33,863 bases of DNA from Bacillota bacterium. Lineage in GTDB: Bacteria; Bacillota; Clostridia; Peptostreptococcales; Anaerovoracaceae. The position numbers and the translations under genes are program-made. This document shows, piece by piece, positions 24,503-31,882 of this stretch. The notes beneath the pieces were generated by a model. That model was not told the origin of the DNA, ran no database searches, and worked only from the letters and a program-made list of their open reading frames with translations. Location of the stretch: NCBI GenBank assembly GCA_025361765.1, contig JANYJS010000138.1, positions 1-33,863 on the forward strand, in the 5' to 3' direction. Positions within the stretch are counted from its first letter, which is position 1. Each line of letters begins with the position of its first letter.

Positions 24503-24823
24503 ATGATCACACTATCGGAATCAGCTGTGACACAGCTTAAAAAGATCATGTTGACTAAAGAGGATTACAGCAATACGATCTTTAGAATATGGGTTGGCTC
24601 CTTTGGTTGAAGCGGTCCTTATTTTAAATTAACTCTGGATGAGTTAAAAGAGGAAGATGTTCTTGTTGAGGTGGATGGTGTTAAAATTGTCTATAATAAG
24701 GAAAAAGAAGTCTATTTTAAAAACGCGACAGTGGATTATTCAGATAAATGGTACCAAAAAGGGTTCATACTCAGAGACCCTGGATTAGGCATTCTGAAAA
24801 ATGTCGTCAAAATAATTGGATAA
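24503..24823 (+). CDS. HesB/IscA-like selenoprotein 2
   Basis: 106-aa protein when TGA at 24608-24610 (residue 36) is read as Sec. It starts MITLSESAVTQLKKIM and reads WVGSFGUSGPYFKLTLDEL around Sec; the rest follows protein 1 closely (VDGVKIVYNK, YSDKWYQKGFILRDPG). It has no cysteine at all, so selenocysteine is its only thiol-like residue. Its C-terminal tail (LGILKNVVKIIG) differs from protein 1. A GAAGGAGATG site precedes ATG. It lies between divergent hcp and the Crp/Fnr regulator, suggesting a stress role, and is probably a duplicate of 18375-18674. No gene would be called here under standard termination. Confidence 0.9.
24629..24647 (+). promoter_or_regulatory. SECIS-like hairpin of hesB-like gene 2
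   Basis: TTAACTC-TGGAT-GAGTTAA is identical to the element in the first hesB-like gene, with its loop again starting 26 nt after UGA, although flanking codons differ between the genes. Confidence 0.8.
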
Positions 24824-24889
24824 AGGCAAAATAGAACTCATGATAGAAAACACAAAATTAAGAAATCACACTGATTTGGGGAAGTGACA

Positions 24890-25609
24890 ATGCAGAACAG
24901 AAACGATATTCATTCTACAGGACAGTTGAAGCAGGCGGCTGCCATCCTTTCTAAAGCTCCGCTCTTCGATGGAATTTTAAGAGAAGAGCTGGAAAGTCTT
25001 TTGCTTTGCCTTGGGGCAAGCTTCAGAACCTATGTGAAAGGACAATACCTTATTTCAGCTGGAGATACAGTTAGTAGCATAGGGATTGTCATGTCAGGAA
25101 TCGTAGATGTCGTCAAGGAGGATGTCCTAGGCAGACGTAGCATAGTCAATAAAATTGGCCCACTGGAGATGTTCGCTGAGGCGATTGTTTGTGCGGGCAT
25201 TACGGTTAGCCCCGTATCGGTTCAATCTTTGAGCGATTTACGAATTTGCTACATTGACTATGGTAAAATTGTGAGAAGCTGTAGTTCGGCATGTGGCTTT
25301 CATAGCAGGCTGATTCAAAACATGCTGCATATTTTGGCCCTTAAAGCCATCATTTTCAATAAGAAACTGGACTATCTCCTTATAAAGGGAATGAGGGAAA
25401 GACTCACCGCGTACTTACTAGATCAATCTGACAAAAGCAAAAGTCTCGAATTTAAAATTCCCTTCAACCGAGAAGAAATGGCTGATTTTTTGGCTGTGGA
25501 CAGGAGCGCCATGTCAAGAGAGCTGGGCAAAATGCGCAGGGAAGGGCTTATAGATTTCAATAAAAGCAGATTTGTTATTTTTGATAAGGAAAAACTTTCA
25601 CAAGGCTGA
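24890..25609 (+). CDS. Crp/Fnr-family regulator, HcpR-like by context
   Basis: 239-aa regulator: cyclic-nucleotide-binding-like beta-roll at about 10-130 (FDGILREELESLL, VKGQYLISAGDTVSSIGIVMSGIVDV), dimer helix, then a Crp-type winged helix at about 165-235 with FNREEMADFLAVDRSAMSRELGKMRREGLI. Proximity to hcp suggests an HcpR-like activator of nitrosative-stress genes, but no TTGTGA-N6-TCACAA site is seen near hcp, so the target is uncertain. ATG at 24890 lies 7 bp after GGGGA; a GTG two codons earlier is possible. It follows the second selenoprotein gene by 66 bp and may be cotranscribed. Confidence 0.85.
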   Translation: MQNRNDIHSTGQLKQAAAILSKAPLFDGILREELESLLLCLGASFRTYVKGQYLISAGDTVSSIGIVMSGIVDVVKEDVLGRRSIVNKIGPLEMFAEAIVCAGITVSPVSVQSLSDLRICYIDYGKIVRSCSSACGFHSRLIQNMLHILALKAIIFNKKLDYLLIKGMRERLTAYLLDQSDKSKSLEFKIPFNREEMADFLAVDRSAMSRELGKMRREGLIDFNKSRFVIFDKEKLSQG

Positions 25610-25634
25610 TTTCATACCGCAAGTCTATAATGGC

Positions 25635-25664
25635 TTGTTATTTAGCAGTATTTTGGCGTATAAT
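25635..25664 (+). promoter_or_regulatory. Probable promoter of the metallo-beta-lactamase-fold gene
   Basis: TTGTTA (25635-25640), 18-bp spacer and TATAAT (25659-25664), about 40 bp before the start at 25705. Confidence 0.55.
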
Positions 25665-25704
25665 AAACAGGCAATAGAATATAATTGAATGATGGAGCAA
25701 GAAA

Positions 25705-26589
25705 ATGATGTTGGAATTAATTAATAATCATATAACAAGAGTTACCGGAGGCGATGGAGGAGAAGCTTATCTGATCGCCGGAAGAGAGGGATCAGCCCTC
25801 ATAGACAGCGGCATGGCCTACTGCGCTGAGAATCTGATTCAAAATATCAAGCAGGTTTTGGGGGAGGGCAATCTGGATTTTGTTCTTCTCAGCCACACCC
25901 ATTATGACCATAGTGGGGGCATACCCTTTTTAAGGCTAGAATGGCCAAACCTTCTGGTTCTTGGGGATGCACATGGAAAGAGGATTCTGAAAAAACAGTC
26001 GGCCATGACAGCAATCAAAGAACTGTCGGATCATGCGGCAGAGATGTTTGGAAAGCCGGCTCAGGATTTTGATGAAAAGGATCTTCGCATCGATGAGTGC
26101 ATCAAAGAAGGAGATATCATCGATTTGGGCAACATTCAGATCGAAGTTTTTGCGACGCCGGGCCACACAAAATGTTCACTTGCTTTTTTTCTCAGAAACG
26201 AAAGCATCCTCTTTGCCAGCGAAACGACAGGAATCATGGCAGATTACGGCGAAGTGACACCGGGATTTTTGACCAGCTATAAGGATACCCTGGAGTCGGT
26301 TAAAAAGTGCCGAAAACTGCAGGCGAAATTTATTGTCAGCCCGCACTATGGACTTATTCCCGAGGTGGACTCCAAAAATTACTGGGACTGGGTAGTTAAA
26401 AGTATGGAGGCCAACAAAAATTTTATTATTAAACTCTATAGGGACGGCTATAATGAAGCGGAAATTCTAACCAAATATGCCAAAAAATTTCGCAGCGAAC
26501 GCCAAGAGGAGCAGCAACCTTATGAAGCTTTTGAAATGAATGCAAAGAAGATCATAGAGGTCATCATAAAAGAATTTGGGCAAATATAG
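25705..26589 (+). CDS. Metallo-beta-lactamase-fold hydrolase
   Basis: 294-aa MBL-fold protein. The metal-binding motif is LLSHTHYDHSGG (H64, H66, D68, H69), followed by ATPGHTKCSLAFF and a final SPHYG histidine; GREGSALIDSG near residue 26-36 is typical of the fold. Such enzymes include glyoxalase II-like thioesterases, flavodiiron components and others; this one lacks a flavodoxin or rhodanese domain, so the substrate cannot be told. A weak GGAG precedes tandem ATG codons. Immediately after the stop begins a 14-bp tandem repeat. Confidence 0.85.
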   Translation: MMLELINNHITRVTGGDGGEAYLIAGREGSALIDSGMAYCAENLIQNIKQVLGEGNLDFVLLSHTHYDHSGGIPFLRLEWPNLLVLGDAHGKRILKKQSAMTAIKELSDHAAEMFGKPAQDFDEKDLRIDECIKEGDIIDLGNIQIEVFATPGHTKCSLAFFLRNESILFASETTGIMADYGEVTPGFLTSYKDTLESVKKCRKLQAKFIVSPHYGLIPEVDSKNYWDWVVKSMEANKNFIIKLYRDGYNEAEILTKYAKKFRSERQEEQQPYEAFEMNAKKIIEVIIKEFGQI

Positions 26590-26645
26590 GTTATTTTAAA
26601 CTCGTTATTTTAAACTCGTTATTTTAAAGTGGTTATTTTAAGTAG
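26590..26645. repeat. 14-bp tandem repeat directly after the MBL-fold gene stop
   Basis: GTTATTTTAAACTC occurs in four copies at 26590, 26604, 26618 and 26632, the last two diverged. The array starts at the first base after the TAG stop and ends shortly before the lemA ribosome binding site. Confidence 0.93.
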
Positions 26646-26664
26646 TAGTAAATAGGAGGAAATC

Positions 26665-27234
26665 ATGATTAATGCATCTTTAATCTTCGTCGGTATTCTG
26701 GCGATCCTGGCACTGGTTATTGTAGTTTGGGTCATTTCGGCCTATAACGGATTTGTATCCATGAGAAATAAGGTTGAAGAGGCTTTTGCAACCATGGATG
26801 TCTATTTAAAAAAGAGATACGACCTCATTCCAAATTTAGTTGAAACCGTCAAAGGTTACGCAGCCCATGAAGCCGGAACTTTCGAAAAAGTGACCGCGGC
26901 AAGGAATATGGCCGCTTCTGCAACCAGCATAGAAGGCAAAATGGCCGGAGAAAACATGCTTCAAGGAGCACTTAAAAGTCTTTTTGCCGTAGCTGAAGCT
27001 TATCCGGACTTAAAAGCAAATCTGAGTTTTCTGGACCTTCAGGCACAGCTTAAAATGCTTGAAGACGATATCGCTAACGCCAGAAAATATTATAACGCTG
27101 TCGTTAAGACCTTCAATACCATGGTTGAAGTATTCCCAAGCAACGTTTTGGCCAACATATTTAACTTTAAACGTAAAACCATGTTTGAAGTATCTGAGGA
27201 AAGTCAGCGAGAAACTGTAAAAGTACAGTTCTAG
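26665..27234 (+). CDS. lemA: LemA family protein
   Basis: 189-aa LemA protein: one N-terminal transmembrane helix (about 4-24) then a long helical bundle. YNGFVSMRNKVEEAFATMDVYLKKRYDLIPNLVETVKGYAAHE is the family signature, and DIANARKYYNAVVKTFNTMVEVFPSNVLA completes it. The function is not well defined; the protein lies at the membrane with most of the mass on one side. AGGAGG precedes the start. LemA genes very often sit next to TPM or DUF2207 membrane proteins, as here. Confidence 0.94.
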   Translation: MINASLIFVGILAILALVIVVWVISAYNGFVSMRNKVEEAFATMDVYLKKRYDLIPNLVETVKGYAAHEAGTFEKVTAARNMAASATSIEGKMAGENMLQGALKSLFAVAEAYPDLKANLSFLDLQAQLKMLEDDIANARKYYNAVVKTFNTMVEVFPSNVLANIFNFKRKTMFEVSEESQRETVKVQF

Positions 27235-27243
27235 GGGGACGAA

Positions 27244-29178
27244 ATGATCAAGGAAGCGAAAATGAAAGCCCAGAAGAGCTCTGGGTTAGGCAGGATTTTG
27301 CCCATATGCGCGGTGATGCTGATTATTTTCTGCATGCAAACCACCTCGGCATATGCTGAATATTATACGACCCAAAATTACGATGTCACCGTCGATGTCA
27401 AGGAAAACAAGGTTTTATATGTCAAGGAAGACATCAAAGTAACCTTTACTGAGCCCAGACATGGGATATATAGGTACATTCCGTATACCGGAACGAAACT
27501 AAGACTGATCGATGGCATTGAAAACAAAGAAGCCTATCGGGCTAAGATCTCGGACATTTATGTGGAAAGCCATCCCTTCACTGTCTATCGTGAGAATGGA
27601 AACGAGGTTATTCAGATTGGGGATGCCAACCAGTTCGTAGAGGGCAAGCAGGAGTACATCATCGGCTATAAATATGCTGAGAGTGCCGACAAAATAACCT
27701 TATTTGATGATTTGTACTTCAACATTATTCCGACAGGCTGGAATACATCTATTGATTCAGCCCAAATTACCATCAACATGCCAAAAGCCTTTGATGCCAG
27801 CAAGGTGGAATTCATCACAGCCAGTTACGGCGGTAAAAATACGTCATCTGTAGACTTTACAGTAGAAGGCAATACCATTAAGGCGAAAACCAATGCTATG
27901 CTTCTTAGCAATCAAGGCGTTACTGTTAGGGTAGTGCTCCCTGAAAATTATTTCCAGGGGGAGAGCAACGATAACCTTTTGTATGCGCTCATGCTGATTC
28001 TGATATTTGGCGCACCGATATTGAGCTTTATCCTCTGGTTTTCCTTTGGCAGAGATCAGAGAATTATTCCAACTGTGGAATTCTATCCGCCTGAAAATGT
28101 CACTTCCGCAGAGATCGGCTATATCGTCGATGGCGTCGTTGACAACAAAGATGTGGTCTCGCTGATCCTTTATTGGGCGCATCTGGGTTTGATTAAGATC
28201 GTTCAGGAGGGCAAGAAGGACTTTACCCTCATCAAACTTGCAGAGCTTCCAGCTGATGCAAAAGTCTATGAGTTCACTATGTTCAACGGACTTTTCAATG
28301 GAAGGGAGCAGGTTTCTTCTGCAGATCTTAAGGAAACTTTCTACGGCACTTTTTCTGTCACAAAGGAGCAACTAAAATCACACTTTACGGCGAATAAAGC
28401 AAATAGAATATTTACCCAAAGCTCAGTCATGGCAAGGGCTGTAGCAGTTCTGCTGATGCTCGTACCTATTGCAGCTTTGACGCTTATTGGTTCCTACATC
28501 ACCATACAGCCTAGCTATATGATTATTCTTTCAGGCATATTGTTATTCACGAACCTGATTTGCTTCAGTGTCTTTATAGGCATCCATGACCGCAAGGAGG
28601 GCATGTCCACTGGAAAGAAGGTTGCCAGCAAGATTTTTAGCAGCATATTCGTAGCTGTCCTTGTGGTTGAGGCAGTTGCCTTTGCGTGGTTTATCCTGAA
28701 TATGCCGATGGTAGGGATTATTTCTGTGGTTGCATCCTTGTTTACGCTGTGGATGGCCACGGAAATGAAGCAAAGAAGTCATCAGAGCGTAGTCTGGATG
28801 GGAAAAATTCTTGGCCTTCGGGAATTCATCAAACAGGCGGAGCTTGATAGAATCAAACTTCTAGTTGAGGAAAGTCCTGAATATTTTTATAAAATTCTGC
28901 CTTATGCCTATGTGCTGGGGCTAACGACTCTTTGGGCGAAGAAGTTTGAGAGCATAGCCATGGAGCCTCCGGGCTGGTACGATGGCCCTGCTTATCATGG
29001 CGGGATGTTCAATACCTGGATATTCATGAGCAGTTTCAACAATTCGATACACGCTATGGAAAGCACGATTTCAATCCCCCCAATGCCTCAATCAAGTGAC
29101 ATCGGCGGCTCTGGCTTCTCTGGCGGCGGCGGTTTTTCCGGCGGTGGCGGCGGCGGTGGCGGCGGCGGAAGTTGGTAA
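27244..29178 (+). CDS. DUF2207-type membrane protein with glycine-rich tail
   Basis: 644-aa membrane protein. A signal peptide spans about 1-38 with a likely cleavage after AYA. The extracytoplasmic domain (about 39-240) is DUF2207-like (YYTTQNYDVTVDVKENKVLYVKEDI, PRHGIYRYIP). Transmembrane segments lie near 250-272, 400-420, 424-448 and 470-510. The C terminus is a glycine tract ending GGGSW, typical of this family. Its role with LemA is unknown; a cell-envelope function is likely. GGGGG lies just before the ATG. It overlaps the following peptidase gene. Confidence 0.9.
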   Translation: MIKEAKMKAQKSSGLGRILPICAVMLIIFCMQTTSAYAEYYTTQNYDVTVDVKENKVLYVKEDIKVTFTEPRHGIYRYIPYTGTKLRLIDGIENKEAYRAKISDIYVESHPFTVYRENGNEVIQIGDANQFVEGKQEYIIGYKYAESADKITLFDDLYFNIIPTGWNTSIDSAQITINMPKAFDASKVEFITASYGGKNTSSVDFTVEGNTIKAKTNAMLLSNQGVTVRVVLPENYFQGESNDNLLYALMLILIFGAPILSFILWFSFGRDQRIIPTVEFYPPENVTSAEIGYIVDGVVDNKDVVSLILYWAHLGLIKIVQEGKKDFTLIKLAELPADAKVYEFTMFNGLFNGREQVSSADLKETFYGTFSVTKEQLKSHFTANKANRIFTQSSVMARAVAVLLMLVPIAALTLIGSYITIQPSYMIILSGILLFTNLICFSVFIGIHDRKEGMSTGKKVASKIFSSIFVAVLVVEAVAFAWFILNMPMVGIISVVASLFTLWMATEMKQRSHQSVVWMGKILGLREFIKQAELDRIKLLVEESPEYFYKILPYAYVLGLTTLWAKKFESIAMEPPGWYDGPAYHGGMFNTWIFMSSFNNSIHAMESTISIPPMPQSSDIGGSGFSGGGGFSGGGGGGGGGGSW

Positions 29179-30035
29179 TTAAAATCGGAGTGGCCATTTT
29201 AACCATTGGCATAACGATTATGAACATAACTATGGTCAATAGCTATGAAAAAGGAGTAAAGGATAAAGCGGAGTGGCCTTCACCGGCCACCCAGGGAGCG
29301 GTTTTTGATAAGCCTGCGTCCACGCCGAGCGCGCCTTGGGGCACATCGGACACAGCTAAGTACAAGTCTGCTAATTTGCAGAACACGTCTTTTCCACATA
29401 TGGGAAATCAACCTAGTAGGGAGCTTGACACTAGAGATAGCTTTACTTCTCTGCCAGTGCCCGAAGATGTTAAGAGTAGGATGATGGGCAATTCCTATGG
29501 CGCAAAAGCGGAGATTTCTTTCGAAGAACTGCGCTATATCAAGGTGCTGTATTATGATTTTAGCGGTAAGATATGCGCGGGAGAACTGATTGTGAACAAA
29601 GCGGTTTCGGCAGATGTCATGGAAATATTCAAAACCCTTTATGACAAAAAATACCCCATTGCAACAATGGTTTTAATTGATGAGTTCAAGGGCAATGACA
29701 ATTTATCCATGGCGGCCAACAACACTTCCAGCTTTTGCTGGAGAGACGTCGATGGCAGTAAAGTTTTATCCATGCACGCCTTTGGACTTGCGGTAGATCT
29801 CAATCCGGTTCAGAACCCTATGGTCACGACCGGCGCAAATGGAACGCAAGAAATAAAGCCGCCCGAAGGGGCGGCTTACCTTGATAGAGCGTCTCAAGTG
29901 ACTGGACTCATAGTCAAAGGGGATGTTTGCTACGATGCGTTTATTAGTCACGGCTGGGAGTGGGGCGGCGAGTGGACCACGATGAAGGACTACCAGCATT
30001 TCTATAAAAATGTCCCAGGGTACGAGCAGCAATAA
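29172..30035 (+). CDS. M15-family D-alanyl-D-alanine peptidase-like protein
   Basis: 287-aa secreted or membrane-anchored protein. An N-terminal hydrophobic segment (about 3-22) acts as signal or anchor, then a Ser/Pro/Thr-rich linker to about 80, then an M15C/VanY-like zinc peptidase domain. The zinc ligands are in SMHAFGLAVDLNP (His, Asp) and WTTMKDYQHF (last His). Cleavage of peptidoglycan stem peptides is the expected activity. The TTG start overlaps the end of the DUF2207 gene, giving translational coupling; a GTG at 29190 is an alternative. A 9-bp hairpin (AAGCCGCCC-GAAG-GGGCGGCTT, 29856-29877) lies inside the coding sequence without a T-tract. Confidence 0.85.
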   Translation: MVIKIGVAILTIGITIMNITMVNSYEKGVKDKAEWPSPATQGAVFDKPASTPSAPWGTSDTAKYKSANLQNTSFPHMGNQPSRELDTRDSFTSLPVPEDVKSRMMGNSYGAKAEISFEELRYIKVLYYDFSGKICAGELIVNKAVSADVMEIFKTLYDKKYPIATMVLIDEFKGNDNLSMAANNTSSFCWRDVDGSKVLSMHAFGLAVDLNPVQNPMVTTGANGTQEIKPPEGAAYLDRASQVTGLIVKGDVCYDAFISHGWEWGGEWTTMKDYQHFYKNVPGYEQQ

Positions 30036-30093
30036 TGCGGCCTGCATGATTCGGATCAGATTCATTGCGATTGGTGGATCCATTCTCGTCAAT

Positions 30094-31344
30094 TCATGCG
30101 AACGATTTAAGCGGTTCAACTCCGTCAATCAAAAGACCCACTGTGTGCTGAACAAACTCATCCAAATCCGCTAAAGACTGAAAAGCAGCTCTGGCACTGG
30201 AAGAATTTCCGCCACCTTTGCCATTAAAACTGGCCACATTTGCCTTAATTAGGCCGCCGAAGTCTGGCGCGCCGGGAACCGTATTTATTGCCCTGCTAAT
30301 AAGCAGAGCTTTTTCATTTAGGGCAATCAAAATGAAAAAATTCGGGCTGATGGCAGACAGGGCTTTGGCCAACTGTTGAAGGTCTTCGAGGGATAGGTGC
30401 TCATATTCTTTAACGATGACCTGTGGACTGGATGAGGGCTCTTCGGAGGGCAGAGAAGTGGCATCGCATAGAGCCTGAACCTCGCGCTCAATCAAGAGTT
30501 CCCTGTACTTTTGAAGATCCTGGCGAAGGAGCTGATTCTTATCTTCTTGAGCGCTGATTTTAGCACCAAGGGTATTTTCATCTGCCGAATATTTTTCTGC
30601 TAAGGCGCTGATGAGCTGATGCTCCTTGACCGTATGAAGAAAAGCTCTCTTGCCCGATTCAAAATAGACGCGGGACATGCCTTTATAATTTTCGATTTTT
30701 AGCAATTTGATTAGACCAATTTGCCCGGAAGTACTTGGATGGGTTCCGCAGCAGGCCACGCAGTCTGCGGGATTTGCCTCGGCGCCGACGCAGACAACGG
30801 AAATATCCTTTTCAACGGTGATCTCTTTACGGAGGGGCAGCTTTTCTGCCTCTTCTCTACGCGAAAAGTAGCGAACGCTGACTGGTACGTCTGACCAAAT
30901 CACTTCATTAGAAGCCAGTTCGACGCGAAGGGCTGTTTCCATGGTGACAGCCGGAAGATCGATGTCTATGGTCATATAATCATTTCCCATATGAAAACCG
31001 CGATTAACGCCGCCAAGCATGCTGAAGAAAATGCCTGAAAGAATATGCTCCCCGCAGTGCCTTTGCATGTGGTCAAAGCGCAGATCCCAGTCCAGCTTGC
31101 AGGTGACTTCATCACCGACTTTGAATGGGGGTGCCTTTTGGAATCTGTGATAGACTTCGCCACTCTTTTCAAAAACTTCAGCCAAAAGCAGGTCATTGAT
31201 GGTGCCAAGGTCACAGGGTTGCCCGCCGCCCGTTGGGAAAAACAGGCTCTTGTTAAGAACCAGACAATTATCATTAGTGATGGCCAAAACTGTGCTCAAA
31301 CACTCTTTTAAGTAGACATGATCCTGATAAAGTCTTAGTGTCAT
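30094..31344 (-). CDS. Stand-alone alanyl-tRNA editing protein (AlaX with DHHA1 domain)
   Basis: 416-aa protein related to the editing half of alanyl-tRNA synthetase without the aminoacylation domain. FFPTGGGQPCDLG (about 35-47) and the zinc ligands H92 and H96 in DHMQRHCGEH, plus CCGTHPSTSGQIG, form the AlaX editing site that deacylates mischarged Ser- or Gly-tRNA-Ala. A coiled-coil region at about 230-290 precedes a DHHA1-like C-terminal domain (FNGKGGGNSSSARAAF). The frame extends to 31455, but ATG at 31344 lies 7 bp after AGGAG. In a glycine-using organism such an enzyme would limit Gly mischarging, a speculation. Confidence 0.9.
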   Translation of the reverse strand: MTLRLYQDHVYLKECLSTVLAITNDNCLVLNKSLFFPTGGGQPCDLGTINDLLLAEVFEKSGEVYHRFQKAPPFKVGDEVTCKLDWDLRFDHMQRHCGEHILSGIFFSMLGGVNRGFHMGNDYMTIDIDLPAVTMETALRVELASNEVIWSDVPVSVRYFSRREEAEKLPLRKEITVEKDISVVCVGAEANPADCVACCGTHPSTSGQIGLIKLLKIENYKGMSRVYFESGKRAFLHTVKEHQLISALAEKYSADENTLGAKISAQEDKNQLLRQDLQKYRELLIEREVQALCDATSLPSEEPSSSPQVIVKEYEHLSLEDLQQLAKALSAISPNFFILIALNEKALLISRAINTVPGAPDFGGLIKANVASFNGKGGGNSSSARAAFQSLADLDEFVQHTVGLLIDGVEPLKSFA

Positions 31345-31390
31345 ATGAATTCTCCTTATAGTTAATTGAAAGCAACTTATAACAACTTTT

Positions 31391-31438
31391 ACAAGCAAGC
31401 TGCAGCAAATCAATACAGGCAAGTCACAGCAAACTAAT
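31391..31438. repeat. Degenerate 24-bp tandem repeat upstream of the AlaX gene
   Basis: ACAAGCAAGCTGCAGCAAAT at 31391 is followed by ACAGGCAAGTCACAGCAAAC at 31415; 18 of 24 positions agree. It lies in the 5' leader of the AlaX-like gene. Confidence 0.6.
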
Positions 31439-31463
31439 GATAAAATAAATAGCATAGTGATTA

Positions 31464-31480
31464 CGATTATTGTATAATCG
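31464..31480. promoter_or_regulatory. Palindrome in the divergent AlaX / AraC interval
   Basis: CGATTAT-TGT-ATAATCG has perfect 7-bp arms around 3 bp. It lies 120 bp upstream of the AlaX-like start, where it could be an operator; no full promoter could be assigned beside it. Confidence 0.4.
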
Positions 31481-31660
31481 AGCTATGAAAATTAATTTTA
31501 GCAGAACTTTTCATGGTACCATTCAACCAATAAAAATAAATTATTGTCGAATCTTTTATGATTCCAAATGTACCCAGATAGTATAGCATAAATTGTCATT
31601 TTTATAAATCAACATGAATCTCAATAGTTTAGGCGTGGTTACCTGTAAGATCCAATGATC

Positions 31661-31744
31661 TGTGGACAACCTGTTGATAACAATTTCCAGAGTTTGATAC
31701 AGGCCTTTGATAGCAAAGGTAATCGTCTATTAACATTATCCACA
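31661..31744. promoter_or_regulatory. Cluster of DnaA-box-like sites
   Basis: TGTGGACAA (31661-31669) and TGTTGATAA (31672-31680) are minus-strand boxes, each one base from TTATCCACA. A perfect TTATCCACA lies at 31736-31744. The whole 31345-31882 stretch is AT-rich and has no gene. dnaA is not in this window, so this is a candidate DnaA-binding regulatory site rather than a proven origin. Confidence 0.45.
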
Positions 31745-31882
31745 AGGGCACTGGATGAATAGCCAATATTCCTTTGAATACTACTTGAAAAGCTTGAAAA
31801 ACAACAGATATTAAAATTTTTAGCCTGTTGAAAACTTTTCGCTAAAACGCAAACACAGGTTTACATAAAACGGAGGATGAAG

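Noticed and set aside
27844-28371. 175-aa minus-strand open frame
   Set aside because: It is antisense to the DUF2207-type gene and shows no domain or ribosome binding site.
29856-29877. Strong GC hairpin as a terminator
   Set aside because: It has no following T-tract and lies in the middle of an intact peptidase frame.
31661-31744. Chromosomal replication origin
   Set aside because: Only three boxes, no dnaA or dnaN nearby and no clear unwinding element; reported only as a DnaA-box cluster.
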